Assembly (NCBI GenBank): GCA_024234435.1
Contig: JACKOF010000001.1
Coordinates: 248,001-312,000, forward strand
DNA length: 64,000 nt
From: Pseudomonadales bacterium
GTDB lineage: Bacteria > Pseudomonadota > Gammaproteobacteria > Pseudomonadales > Porticoccaceae
Direction of reading: 5' to 3'
Part shown: positions 36,164 to 45,339 of the stretch, piece after piece
How positions within the stretch are numbered: position 1 is the first letter of the stretch
Layout of the letters: each line of letters opens with the position of its first letter
Notes under the pieces: model-generated
Seen by the model: the letters and a program-made list of their open reading frames with translations, nothing else
What the model was told of the DNA's origin: nothing
Databases searched by the model: none
Made by a program: the position numbers and the translations under genes

Positions 36164-37321
36164 ATGACTAAAAATACTCTTGTTAGCTTTTGCCTTGTAT
36201 TGCTTGTTAATACTGCCGTTGCCGTTAACGCGCAAGTGCTGATTCCGGCTCCGCCGGAACTGGCGGCTTCGGCATGGATATTACTCGATGCAGACACGGG
36301 TAAAGTACTGGTGGAGCACAATGCGGATGAGCAATTGCCTCCCGCCAGCCTTACCAAAATGATGACCAGTTATATCGTCGCCGGAGAAATGCACAACGGC
36401 AAAATCTCCGGACAGGATCAGGTGCCGATTAGCGTTAATGCCTGGGAAATGGGCGGCTCAAAGATGTTTATTCGCGAGGGCACCAGTGTTTCCGTGAATG
36501 ATCTGCTGCGCGGTGTGATTATTCAGTCTGGCAATGATGCAAGTGTTGCCCTGGCAGAATTTGTGGCTGGCAGCGAAGGTGCGTTTGCTGATGTCATGAA
36601 CCAGCAGGCCCGTTTGCTGGGCATGCATGGCACCAATTACCTGAACGCAACCGGCTGGCCGGCAGAAGGGCATCTGACGACTGCGCGGGATTTGTCGTTG
36701 CTGGCGCGAGCGGTGATTATGGACTACCCCGAACACTATAGTATTTATGCCGAAAAATATTTCGAATTTAACGGAATTAATCAACCCAACCGCAATCGTC
36801 TGTTGTGGCGCGACAAGTCTGTAGACGGTTTGAAAACAGGGCACACAGAAGAAGCGGGATATTGTCTGGTTGCTTCCGCATTGCGTGGTGGTATGCGCCT
36901 GATATCCGTTGTGATGGGTACCAAAAGCGATGAAGCCCGGGCAAGAGAGTCACAAAAGCTGCTGTCTTATGGGTTTAGATACTTTGAAACAACACAAGTC
37001 TACGCTGACGGCGATGTTGTGGCCGAAAATCAGAAGGTCTGGTTTGGTAAGGAGGACGCCATTAACCTGGTGGTTCCCAGAGATGTTTATCTGACAATTC
37101 CGCGCGGTTCACAAAAAGATCTGGTGGCTACCACACATATTGATGGTGTGATTGAAGCGCCCGTGAATCAAGGGCAGGAACTTGGTAGCCTGACAATAAC
37201 CTACAAGGGTGAAACACTGCTGGATATGCCACTGGTGGCAGGTAGCGAGATCGAGGAAGCAGGCTTCTTCTCTCGTTTATGGGATATGGTCATGCGCTTT
37301 TTTGCCGGACTGTTCAGTTAA
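36164..37321 (+). CDS. dacA: D-alanyl-D-alanine carboxypeptidase (PBP5/6 family)
   Basis: This low-molecular-mass PBP trims the terminal D-Ala from pentapeptides in the periplasm. The 385-residue product has a signal peptide ending near AVNAQ, nucleophile S62 in PASLTKMMTSYIV, the SGND triad element (about residue 122), and KTGHTEEAGYCLVAS with Lys224. A C-terminal beta domain is followed by the amphipathic anchor FFSRLWDMVMRFFAGLF. ATG 36164 is chosen over TTG 36158. It lies between rlpA and ybeD in the order seen in Pseudomonas. Confidence 0.96.
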   Translation: MTKNTLVSFCLVLLVNTAVAVNAQVLIPAPPELAASAWILLDADTGKVLVEHNADEQLPPASLTKMMTSYIVAGEMHNGKISGQDQVPISVNAWEMGGSKMFIREGTSVSVNDLLRGVIIQSGNDASVALAEFVAGSEGAFADVMNQQARLLGMHGTNYLNATGWPAEGHLTTARDLSLLARAVIMDYPEHYSIYAEKYFEFNGINQPNRNRLLWRDKSVDGLKTGHTEEAGYCLVASALRGGMRLISVVMGTKSDEARARESQKLLSYGFRYFETTQVYADGDVVAENQKVWFGKEDAINLVVPRDVYLTIPRGSQKDLVATTHIDGVIEAPVNQGQELGSLTITYKGETLLDMPLVAGSEIEEAGFFSRLWDMVMRFFAGLFS

Positions 37322-37344
37322 ACGGCATGAAGCGGGTAAACGTC

Positions 37345-37623
37345 ATGTCGGGTAGTGATAATCCTGAAGCACCTAAAATAGAGTTTCCCTGTGAATACCC
37401 TATCAAGGTGATGGGTGATGCCGGGGATGAGTTGCACAGTCTGGTTGTTAACGTTATGGAGCGTCATGCGCCGGGTTTTGATCAAGCCAGTATTTCGATT
37501 CGTGACAGCAGTAAAGGTACCTACCAGTCAATCACTGTAACCATTATTGCAACGGGAAAACCGCAATTGCAGTCCATTTTTGATGACCTGAAAGATAATA
37601 AACTGGTCAAAATGGTGCTGTAA
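37345..37623 (+). CDS. ybeD: DUF493 family protein YbeD
   Basis: This 92-residue protein has the ACT-like DUF493 fold: KIEFPCEYPIKVMGDAGDEL near the N-terminus, then SLVVNVMERHAPGF, SISIRDSSKGTYQSITVTII, and FDDLKDNKLVKMVL at the end. The family is thought to be regulatory and is almost always next to lipB and dacA, as here. ATG 37345 gives the family length; the frame extends back into dacA, and ATG 37327 is an alternative. The stop overlaps the lipB start by one base. Confidence 0.93.
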   Translation: MSGSDNPEAPKIEFPCEYPIKVMGDAGDELHSLVVNVMERHAPGFDQASISIRDSSKGTYQSITVTIIATGKPQLQSIFDDLKDNKLVKMVL

Positions 37624-38339
37624 TGCCTGCTGGGGTGCCGGAAAAAACGTCTGCACAAGCGGTTGAAAAGTCTCTGCTTATCCGTTATCTGGGTCTTTGC
37701 CACTACAACGATACATTCGAGGCCATGAAAGTCTTCACCGATAGGCGAAGCGACAGCACGCTTGATGAAATCTGGTTGCTGGAGCACTACCCGGTGTTTA
37801 CCCAAGGGCAGGCGGGTAAGAGTGAGCACATCCAGAATCCTGGCGCTATTCCTGTCGTGCAAAGTGATAGGGGCGGACAGGTGACCTATCACGGCCCTGG
37901 TCAGATTACAGGTTACCTGTTGCTTGATTTGCGACGTATGAAGCTGGGTGTGCGCGAACTGGTGACACTGATTGAAGAAAGCCTGGTTGATACCTTGGCC
38001 CACTGGGGCATCCATGCATCCTCCCGTTCTGACGCGCCGGGTGTATACACGCAAGGTGGTGAAAAAATTGCCTCTTTGGGATTGCGAGTTCGTCGCGGGT
38101 GCAGCTATCACGGTTTTAACTTTAACGTGGATATGGACCTGGGTCCCTGGCACAGAATTAACCCCTGTGGATTGAACGTGCCGATGACGCAAATGCGCGA
38201 TTGTACTCGGCAGACAATTATTCAGGGCGAAGTTGCGGAATATCTGGCTGCAATGCTGGTTAACAAACTGGGTTATAATTCCGTCAATGTGCAGTACCGG
38301 CCTCTGGTAGAGAATTTTTCGCCACAGCGTGACGGATGA
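37623..38339 (+). CDS. lipB: Octanoyl-(acyl carrier protein):protein octanoyltransferase
   Basis: LipB moves octanoate from ACP to lipoyl domains, the first step of lipoate assembly. The 238-residue product has LLEHYPVFTQGQAGKSEHI, the signature RGGQVTYHGPGQITGYLLLD (about residues 81-100), catalytic Lys148 in GEKIASLGLRVRRGCSYHGF, and catalytic Cys182 in NPCGLNVPMTQM. It begins within the last base of the ybeD stop codon. lipA follows after 100 bases. Confidence 0.97.
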   Translation: MPAGVPEKTSAQAVEKSLLIRYLGLCHYNDTFEAMKVFTDRRSDSTLDEIWLLEHYPVFTQGQAGKSEHIQNPGAIPVVQSDRGGQVTYHGPGQITGYLLLDLRRMKLGVRELVTLIEESLVDTLAHWGIHASSRSDAPGVYTQGGEKIASLGLRVRRGCSYHGFNFNVDMDLGPWHRINPCGLNVPMTQMRDCTRQTIIQGEVAEYLAAMLVNKLGYNSVNVQYRPLVENFSPQRDG

Positions 38340-38439
38340 ATGAGCTTTTTTCTGAACTGTTTTTGCCGGAGCGTCTTTTCAGAGCAGGCGGCCACAAAAT
38401 ACCTGGCTAAAAACAAAAACACCGGACCTGAACCGTTTT

Positions 38440-39420
38440 ATGATTGATTCTGATCTGACACCGCCAAAACGAACTCGCCGCTTGCAGCAGGGCGAAAAGC
38501 TACGTGATGCGCAGAAGGTGGAGCGTATCCCGGTAAAGGTCATTCCTGTCGAAAATCTTCAGCGCAAACCGGAGTGGATGCGAATTCGTATTTCAAATTC
38601 GCCCAAAGTGGAGGGAATCAAACGCATTCTGCGTAGCAATAAGCTGTCCACGGTTTGTGAGGAAGCATCCTGCCCGAATTTGCAGGAGTGCTTTAGCGGC
38701 GGTACAGCAACTTTTATGATTATGGGTGACATCTGTACACGTCGCTGCCCGTTTTGTGATGTCGGGCATGGCAAGCCCAATCCCCTGGACCCGGAAGAGC
38801 CGGGTCACCTCGCGTCGGCCATTGCCGAAATGGGTCTGAAGTATGTGGTCATTACATCCGTAGATCGGGATGACCTCAGAGACGGTGGTGCCCAGCACTT
38901 TGCAGATTGTATTCGCGAATCCCGTCTGCGTTCACCTCATCTGCAGGTAGAGATTCTGGTGCCGGATTTTCGAGGTCGTATGGAGTCGGCCCTGGATATC
39001 CTTACGGCAACCCCTCCTGATGTTTTTAACCATAATATGGAGACGGTACCGAGGCTGTATCGGCAGGCGAGACCAGGAGCCAACTACAAATGGTCATTGA
39101 CGCTATTGCAGCAATACAAGGCTCGCAACCCTGAAGTTGCCTCAAAATCGGGTCTGATGGTTGGCCTGGGCGAGAGCAGGGAAGAACTGCTGGCGACACT
39201 GGACGATATGCGCGAATATGACATTGAAATGTTGACTATCGGCCAGTATCTGCAACCGTCAAAAGAGCATTTGCCGGTGGAACGGTATGTACACCCGGAT
39301 GAGTTTCAGGAGTATGCGGATTACGCCTACAGTATTGGCTTCAAGCATGTTGCTTCAGGCCCGTTGGTGCGTTCCAGTTATCATGCGGATCAGCAGGCTC
39401 GGGGGGAGAAAGTCAGCTAA
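38440..39420 (+). CDS. lipA: Lipoyl synthase
   Basis: LipA is a radical-SAM enzyme that inserts two sulfurs into the octanoyl chain. The 326-residue product has both iron-sulfur sites: the auxiliary cluster Cys73, Cys78 and Cys84 in VCEEASCPNLQECF, and the SAM cluster Cys99, Cys103 and Cys106 in CTRRCPFCDVGHGKPNPLD. The C-terminal RSSYHAD supplies the Ser ligand of the auxiliary cluster. LTIGQYLQPSKEHLPVERYV is also diagnostic. Its stop overlaps by four bases the end of a convergent unknown gene. Confidence 0.97.
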   Translation: MIDSDLTPPKRTRRLQQGEKLRDAQKVERIPVKVIPVENLQRKPEWMRIRISNSPKVEGIKRILRSNKLSTVCEEASCPNLQECFSGGTATFMIMGDICTRRCPFCDVGHGKPNPLDPEEPGHLASAIAEMGLKYVVITSVDRDDLRDGGAQHFADCIRESRLRSPHLQVEILVPDFRGRMESALDILTATPPDVFNHNMETVPRLYRQARPGANYKWSLTLLQQYKARNPEVASKSGLMVGLGESREELLATLDDMREYDIEMLTIGQYLQPSKEHLPVERYVHPDEFQEYADYAYSIGFKHVASGPLVRSSYHADQQARGEKVS

Positions 39421-39764
39421 CGGATGCGGTTGTCGATCGCAGGGTGTTCGATAATCCGATGCTGGTCAGCTGTTGCCAGCCGCACAAGCCGCAGCATGCT
39501 GATCAGCGCGCCGGAGATATGGTATTCCGCCCGTTGGATTTCCTGTATGGCAATGGTTTCACGCTCTTGCTCGGTCATATCCTCTACGTCACGATCAAAA
39601 TCCGCATCCAGCTCTCTTAGCAAGGATTTCATGTCTTCTTGAAACTGCTCCATGCCTCCCGGCAGCAGATCGGTAGCTTTCAGCACCCTGATTGAGCCGC
39701 GAATAGTCATGCGGGCTGGCAGGGTGGCGAGATCGATAGATTTTGAAACCAGTTTTCCTATCAT
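39417..39764 (-). CDS. Small helical protein of unknown function
   Basis: I do not recognise this 115-residue soluble protein. It is mostly helical: a hydrophobic/basic N-terminal half (VSKSIDLATLPARMTIRGSI), a Leu/Glu/Asp-rich middle (SLLRELDADFDRDVEDMTEQ) that could form a coiled coil, and AEYHISGALISMLRLVRLA near the end. On the minus strand GGAG lies about 6 bases before ATG 39764; a GTG at 39776 overlaps that site and is less likely. It sits 30 bases downstream of valS on the same strand and may be cotranscribed. Confidence 0.65.
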   Translation of the reverse strand: MIGKLVSKSIDLATLPARMTIRGSIRVLKATDLLPGGMEQFQEDMKSLLRELDADFDRDVEDMTEQERETIAIQEIQRAEYHISGALISMLRLVRLATADQHRIIEHPAIDNRIR

Positions 39765-39794
39765 GTCGTGCTCCACAGGGGCTGCGTCGTCAAT

Positions 39795-42578
39795 TTACAG
39801 CTCCGCAATTGCTGCAAGTTGCTGCTGCATTTTGCTTAACGCGTTTTTCGCATCAGCGAGTTTGTCCTGTTCTTTCGCTACAACAGCTTCCGGTGCATTA
39901 CTCACAAACTTTTCATTGCTGAGTTTGCCGTTCAGCCGTTGCAACTCTTTATTGAGTTTGTCTATTTCCTTGTCGAGCCTGGCCTGCTCTGCGGCTTTGT
40001 CGATCAAGCCAGCCATTGGCACCAGTATTTCCATCTCACCCGCCAGAGCTGTGGCAGACATAGGTGCCTGGTCTTCGTTATTTAACCAGGAAATCGATTC
40101 GAGGTTTGCCAGTTTAGTCAGAAAGTGGCGGTTTTCGTTCAAGCGACGTTGATCCTCGGAGCCACCATTCTGGAAGAATACGGGCAGCAATTTTCCAGGT
40201 GGGATATTCATTTCTCCACGGATATTGCGAATGCCGACGATAACATTTTTTACCCATTCAATATCAGCCGTTGCAGTTTTATCAATTTTACTGCTGTCAG
40301 AAATCGGGTAGGGTTGGAGCATGATCGTTTCGCCCTCTTTCCCTGCGAGCGTTTTAATTCGCTGCCAGATCTCTTCAGTAATAAAGGGCATCAGCGGATG
40401 CGCCATACGCAAGATAGCTTCCAGCACGCGTATCAGTGTGCGACGTGTGCCTTTTTTGAGTGATTCGGCGGCCTCTTCATCCCAGAGCACTGGCTTAGAC
40501 AACTCAAGATACCAATCGCAGTATTCGTTCCAGACAAATTCATAGATGGCTTGTGAAGCGAGGTCGAATCGGTATAGAGCAATACTGTCGGCAACGGTTT
40601 TTTCGGCTTCTTGCAGGCGGCTGATAATCCAGCGATCTGCCAGAGACAAGGTGTAATCATCGGTGTTGTTTTGCCCGCAATCATGATCTTCGCAGTTCAT
40701 CAGTACATAACGGCTGGCGTTCCAGATCTTGTTGCAGAAGTTGCGGAAGCCTTCAATGCGGCCGACGTCAAAATTGATATCACGACCTGTTGAGGCCAGT
40801 GAATAGTATGTGTAGCGCAGGGCGTCGGTTCCGTAGGCGGCAAGTCCTTCGGGAAATTCCTTCCGGGTTTGTTTTTCGATTTTTTCCCGTAAATGCGGCA
40901 CCATCATTCCGGCAGTGCGCTTCTGTACCAGCGTCTCCAGATCAATGCCATCGATCAGGTCGATAGGGTCGAGTACATTGCCTTTGGATTTGGACATTTT
41001 CTGTCCGTGACTGTCCCGCACCAGCCCGTGTACGTAGACGGTTTTGAAGGGAACTTCATCCATAAAATACAGAGTCAGCATGATCATGCGCGCAACCCAG
41101 AAGAAAATAATATCAAAACCGGTTACCAGCACGTTGGTCGGGTGGAACGTTTTGATGAAGTTGGCAATTTCCGGGTTATCGTTGGTGTTTGGCCAGCCAA
41201 GCGTGCCGAAGGTCCACAGCCCTGAAGAGAACCAGGTGTCGAGCACATCGTCGTCTTGCTTGAGTGATATGCTCCCTAAATTGTATTTAGTGCGAACCTC
41301 TTCTTCAGAGCGACCTACATAGACATTGCCTTTGTCGTCATACCAGGCCGGGATGCGATGTCCCCACCACAACTGGCGGGAGATACACCAGTCCTGGATA
41401 TCGCGCATCCAGGAGAAGTACATGTTCTCGTATTGCTTGGGTACAAACTCGATGCTGCCATTTTCAACGGCTTCGATCGCTTTATCGGCCAGTGGCTGAG
41501 TTTTAACGTACCACTGGTTGGTCAGGTAGGGTTCGATCACGACGCCGGAGCGATCTCCGCGAGGAACTTTGAGTTTATGATCGTCTACTTTGTCCAGTAA
41601 CCCTAAGGCATCGAGATCCGCGACCACTTGTTTGCGGGCATCGAAGCGATCCATTCCCTGATAGGTTTCCGGAGCATTACTGTTCAGTTGCGCATCGTCA
41701 TTAAACAGATTGATCATGGGCAGGTTGTGACGTTGCCCGACCTCGTAGTCATTAAAGTCGTGCGCCGGGGTGATTTTGACGCAACCGGTGCCGAACTCTT
41801 TGTCTACGTAATCATCGGCAATAACGGGAATTTCACGATTAGCCAGTGGCAGAGTTATGGTTTTACCAATGAGGTGCTGATAGCGCTCGTCTTCTGGATG
41901 AACGGCAACAGCTGTGTCACCTAGCATGGTTTCGGGGCGAGTGGTGGCTACGGTAAGATGACCACTGCCATCAGTGAGTGGATATTTGAAGTGCCAAAGG
42001 TAACCGTTCTCTTCTTCTGAAATAACTTCCAGGTCGGAAATGGCGGTATGTAATTTGGGATCCCAATTGACCAGTCGTTTGCCTCGGTAAATCAGGCCAT
42101 CTTCATGCAAGCGAATAAAGACTTCTTGCACAGCTTCGTATAAGCCATCGTCCATCGTGAAGCGCTCACGGCTCCAGTCAGGTGAAGCGCCAAGACGGCG
42201 CAACTGACGGGTAATGGTGCCGCCTGATTCCTCTTTCCATTCCCAGACTTTTTCAATAAATTTTTCCCGACCCAGATCGTGGCGGGATAATCCTTCTGCA
42301 TCCAAAATTCGCTCTACAACCATTTGTGTAGCGATGCCTGCGTGGTCAGTTCCCACTTGCCACAGAGTGTTGTTACCGAGCATGCGGTGATAACGGATAA
42401 GGGCGTCCATGATGGCTTCCTGAAAGCCATGCCCCATATGTAAACTGCCGGTGACGTTGGGAGGAGGTATAGCGATGCTATAAGACTCCCCTTCACCTGA
42501 AGGCTTGAAGTAACCTTTTTCTTCCCAGGTTTGATACCAGCTGCTTTCTATATCTTGAGGACGGTAAGTTTTTTCCAT
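39795..42578 (-). CDS. valS: Valyl-tRNA synthetase
   Basis: ValS charges tRNA-Val and edits threonine. The 927-residue class I enzyme shows the HIGH-type motif PPNVTGSLHMGHGFQEA (about residues 38-54), the CP1 editing domain with ATTRPETMLGDTAVAVHPED, the KMSKS motif in GQKMSKSKGNVLDPIDLIDG (near residue 530), and the anticodon-binding domain. A C-terminal coiled coil follows (AEQARLDKEIDKLNKELQRL) that grips tRNA. Length is close to E. coli ValS (951). It is third after pepA and holC on the minus strand, with one unknown gene between, an order shared with Pseudomonas. Confidence 0.98.
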   Translation of the reverse strand: MEKTYRPQDIESSWYQTWEEKGYFKPSGEGESYSIAIPPPNVTGSLHMGHGFQEAIMDALIRYHRMLGNNTLWQVGTDHAGIATQMVVERILDAEGLSRHDLGREKFIEKVWEWKEESGGTITRQLRRLGASPDWSRERFTMDDGLYEAVQEVFIRLHEDGLIYRGKRLVNWDPKLHTAISDLEVISEEENGYLWHFKYPLTDGSGHLTVATTRPETMLGDTAVAVHPEDERYQHLIGKTITLPLANREIPVIADDYVDKEFGTGCVKITPAHDFNDYEVGQRHNLPMINLFNDDAQLNSNAPETYQGMDRFDARKQVVADLDALGLLDKVDDHKLKVPRGDRSGVVIEPYLTNQWYVKTQPLADKAIEAVENGSIEFVPKQYENMYFSWMRDIQDWCISRQLWWGHRIPAWYDDKGNVYVGRSEEEVRTKYNLGSISLKQDDDVLDTWFSSGLWTFGTLGWPNTNDNPEIANFIKTFHPTNVLVTGFDIIFFWVARMIMLTLYFMDEVPFKTVYVHGLVRDSHGQKMSKSKGNVLDPIDLIDGIDLETLVQKRTAGMMVPHLREKIEKQTRKEFPEGLAAYGTDALRYTYYSLASTGRDINFDVGRIEGFRNFCNKIWNASRYVLMNCEDHDCGQNNTDDYTLSLADRWIISRLQEAEKTVADSIALYRFDLASQAIYEFVWNEYCDWYLELSKPVLWDEEAAESLKKGTRRTLIRVLEAILRMAHPLMPFITEEIWQRIKTLAGKEGETIMLQPYPISDSSKIDKTATADIEWVKNVIVGIRNIRGEMNIPPGKLLPVFFQNGGSEDQRRLNENRHFLTKLANLESISWLNNEDQAPMSATALAGEMEILVPMAGLIDKAAEQARLDKEIDKLNKELQRLNGKLSNEKFVSNAPEAVVAKEQDKLADAKNALSKMQQQLAAIAEL

Positions 42579-42707
42579 TATTTCTGACTTATGCTGTAAG
42601 GGAGGATGGCTTTACGGACAAATTTGTTATCTGTCGTGATGGTTTTGGCCCACTGACAGGCTTCGGCCAAACGACACAGGTCCGGAATTATACTGATCCG
42701 ACAATCG

Positions 42708-43274
42708 CTAGTCGATGGATGTATCGTTGTCGATAGCGATGCTCTCTTGCGGAGGCGGCGATGTTCTTCCTGCATCGATGACAGTGCGAATCTTTTTGTC
42801 CAGTTCCGCTCGCAGTCGGGATTCCAGCATGGGCAAATATTCTGTTACTAGCTGATCAAGCAGTGAATCGATGTTGGCGCGGGCGATGTCCGAGAGTGAT
42901 GCCTGCGAGCTGGTATCCGGGGGCGTTGATTTTGAATCACAGGTATCTGTGAGGATGGGCACATCAATATCTGCGGGCGTCGCAGTGCTGAGGGTTTCCG
43001 CAATTTCTGCGGGTATGTTTTCGATATCTTCCAGTAGCGGTATGTCCTGTTGAAACTCAGGACCTTCATTGAGTACGAAGCGAAGGGAATCCAGTTCGTC
43101 GATGATTTCCTGAGGTGCTTTAACCGGTTCTGCCAGGGTTGGTGTTGATGATTCAGTTTCGCTGGAATCAGTCTGACCCTTAATATCGGTTTGCCCGGTA
43201 TCTGAATCGGTGGTGAGGTCATCAGAAAACAGGTCTCTGGTGTCAATATTGCCGGTGCGGAAGCTGTTACTCAT
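42708..43274 (-). CDS. Acidic hypothetical protein between holC and valS
   Basis: This 188-residue protein is mostly disordered and acidic, rich in Asp, Glu, Ser and Thr (for example SDDLTTDSDTGQTDIKGQTD). A short region LDSLRFVLNEGPEFQQDIPLLEDIE lies near residue 63, and a C-terminal helix ARANIDSLLDQLVTEYLPML ends in a basic stretch. Pseudomonas has a hypothetical gene at the same place between holC and valS whose C-terminal helix looks similar, so the gene is probably conserved by position. Function is unknown. It could bind the DNA polymerase III chi-psi complex, but that rests only on the neighbour. Confidence 0.7.
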   Translation of the reverse strand: MSNSFRTGNIDTRDLFSDDLTTDSDTGQTDIKGQTDSSETESSTPTLAEPVKAPQEIIDELDSLRFVLNEGPEFQQDIPLLEDIENIPAEIAETLSTATPADIDVPILTDTCDSKSTPPDTSSQASLSDIARANIDSLLDQLVTEYLPMLESRLRAELDKKIRTVIDAGRTSPPPQESIAIDNDTSID

Positions 43275-43303
43275 GGAATGAATTGACCTTCAAGTGGCAG
43301 CGT

Positions 43304-43732
43304 TCAGTGTACGGGCTGTTTGCTTAGGTCGTGGTACTGCAGTGGGTATCCGCGACTTTTGTAGTGCCGGTAAGCTTCACGCTTGCTGGTAATAACCTGC
43401 TGATCATCGTATACGATTTCAATCGCCTTCTCAAAGCGGCTGAACCATTTGGGTGTTTCTGGCTTCAGGCTTATCAGTAGCCCGTGATGTTCACCGGGTT
43501 CATCTTCACTGCTGATGGCAATCGCGTCGCCGGAATCGCTTCCCAGAGAATGCGGGATAAAAGCGCTGGATCTGAAGGACCAGAGCAGTTGGCTGAAGGC
43601 TTCTGCTGTATTTCTGTCCGTGTGAAACAATACGGACATACCCTGTTGCGCCGCTTTTTCGCCAAGCTGACATGCCAGCTTGAGCGCATCTTCGCGGCCG
43701 CCATTGATCCGGTAAAAGTTTATCTTGGTCAT
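43304..43732 (-). CDS. holC: DNA polymerase III chi subunit
   Basis: Chi links the clamp-loader psi subunit to single-strand binding protein at the replication fork. The 142-residue product has KINFYRINGGREDALKLACQ at the N-terminus, the GMSVLFHTDRNTAEAFSQLLW segment, FIPHSLGSDSGDAIAISSED in the middle (typically FIPH), and a C-terminal KAIEIVYDDQQVITSKREAY stretch followed by GYPLQYHDL. These match HolC. It overlaps the pepA stop by four bases (ATGA), so translation is coupled. Confidence 0.94.
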   Translation of the reverse strand: MTKINFYRINGGREDALKLACQLGEKAAQQGMSVLFHTDRNTAEAFSQLLWSFRSSAFIPHSLGSDSGDAIAISSEDEPGEHHGLLISLKPETPKWFSRFEKAIEIVYDDQQVITSKREAYRHYKSRGYPLQYHDLSKQPVH

Positions 43733-45249
43733 TTGCTAACGGGTTTGTCTGGCGATGCCTGTTTTTGAGAGATTTTCTCTATCAAATATGTGGCCAGCAG
43801 TGGCACAGGCCGACCGGTGGCCCCTTTTTTTGTGCCGGACTGCCAGGCCGTTCCTGCAATATCCAGATGTGCCCAGCGATACTCTTTAGTGAAGCGGGCT
43901 AAAAAGCAGGCCGCAGTAGAACTGCCCGCGTTACGACCACCAATATTAGCCATGTCCGCGAAATTACTTTTCAGCTGTTGATCGTATTCCGGCCATATGG
44001 GCATTTGCCAGGCTCGGTCATCAGCGATTTCTCCAGCGGCGAGTAATTCTTCTACGAGTGATTTGTCATTGCTAAACAGGCCAGTAGCGTGCTCACCCAG
44101 AGCGACGACACAGGCTCCAGTTAAGGTTGCAATATCGATCACTGTGTCTGGCTTAAAGCGGCCCACATACGTTAATGCATCGCACAGAATGAGGCGGCCT
44201 TCGGCGTCTGTATTGAGGATCTCAATAGTCTGGCCAGACATGCTTTTGACGATATCGCCAGGTTTGGTTGCAGTGCTACTGGGCATATTCTCTACAGCAG
44301 GAATAACCCCCACCAGATTGATGGGTAGTTCCAGCTCGGCAATAGTGATGAAAGTACCCAGAACACTGGCTGCACCACACATATCATATTTCATCTCATC
44401 CATCGCTGCGCCCGGCTTAAGGCTGATGCCTCCCGAGTCAAAGGTGACACCTTTGCCAACCAGAGCCACGGGCTTATCCTTCTTTTTGCCACCCTGATAG
44501 CTGAGTGTGATGAGTTTCGCAGGCTCGGCACTGCCTGCTGATACCGACAACAATGAGTGCATGCCGAGCTTATGCATTTCCTTTTCAGAGAGCACAGTGC
44601 AATTGATTTTGTCATTTTTCCTTGCTATTGAACGGGCCTGTCTGGCCAGATAACCGGGGGTGCATATATTGCCGGGCAGGTCGCCCAGTTCGCGTGCGAC
44701 CTTCATGCCGCTGGCGACAGCTGTACCGATTTTCATTGCCGCTTCCACACAGTCGATATTCTTGCGGGATTCCAGCAGTATGGAAATCTTGTTGAGAGGG
44801 GTCGCTTTTTTATGTTTGTTCTGAAGCAGGCTGAATTGGTATGTTTGCCCGGAGATTATCCGACTTAGCTGCTGTGCCTGCCAGCTCAGGTCACGCTTGC
44901 TTACGGTGATGTCACCCAGGCAAATAGCGGCGTCTTTAACGGGCGCATTGACCAGTGAGCTGGCAACTGCGCTGGCGAATTTGGAAAATTCCTGCTCGTT
45001 GAGTGGGTTGTCGCCGGTGCCGACAAGTAACAGTCGTTGAGCTTGCAGTCCTGCAGGCTCCTGAATCATCAGGGTTTCGGCGAGTTTGCCCTTCAAATCC
45101 TGCTGTTTTATCAAGCGTGAAACCATGCCGCCAGTTGCCGAGTCTATATTTTTAGCCGCACCTGTCAGTTTGTTGTCTGATGGAACTGTCACTACCAGGC
45201 ATGATGTTTTTTGAGTGACGGGCTTACGGGCATTGGCATTGAAAAGCAT
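43729..45249 (-). CDS. pepA: Leucyl aminopeptidase
   Basis: PepA is a hexameric di-metal M17 aminopeptidase; in E. coli it also binds DNA and regulates carAB. The 506-residue product shows the active-site region VALVGKGVTFDSGGISLKPG (about residues 265-284), MDEMKYDMCGAASVLG, and the M17 signature NTDAEGRLILCDAL (about residues 352-365). ATG 45249 has GGAGA a few bases upstream on the minus strand and gives a length near E. coli (503); the frame runs 25 codons further but without family similarity. It is divergent from lptF across 90 bases. Confidence 0.97.
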   Translation of the reverse strand: MLFNANARKPVTQKTSCLVVTVPSDNKLTGAAKNIDSATGGMVSRLIKQQDLKGKLAETLMIQEPAGLQAQRLLLVGTGDNPLNEQEFSKFASAVASSLVNAPVKDAAICLGDITVSKRDLSWQAQQLSRIISGQTYQFSLLQNKHKKATPLNKISILLESRKNIDCVEAAMKIGTAVASGMKVARELGDLPGNICTPGYLARQARSIARKNDKINCTVLSEKEMHKLGMHSLLSVSAGSAEPAKLITLSYQGGKKKDKPVALVGKGVTFDSGGISLKPGAAMDEMKYDMCGAASVLGTFITIAELELPINLVGVIPAVENMPSSTATKPGDIVKSMSGQTIEILNTDAEGRLILCDALTYVGRFKPDTVIDIATLTGACVVALGEHATGLFSNDKSLVEELLAAGEIADDRAWQMPIWPEYDQQLKSNFADMANIGGRNAGSSTAACFLARFTKEYRWAHLDIAGTAWQSGTKKGATGRPVPLLATYLIEKISQKQASPDKPVSK

Positions 45250-45339
45250 GGTTTCTCCGAAGACAAAGTAGTACAAAATCGTGGATAATGGGGTCAGTTT
45301 ACGCGAAGCTTTTCGCCCCACCAACTGTTGAGAGCTAAT

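Noticed and set aside
37521..38192. Minus-strand open frame of 223 codons opposite ybeD/lipB
   Set aside because: It covers two conserved genes on the other strand and has no domain or start signal.
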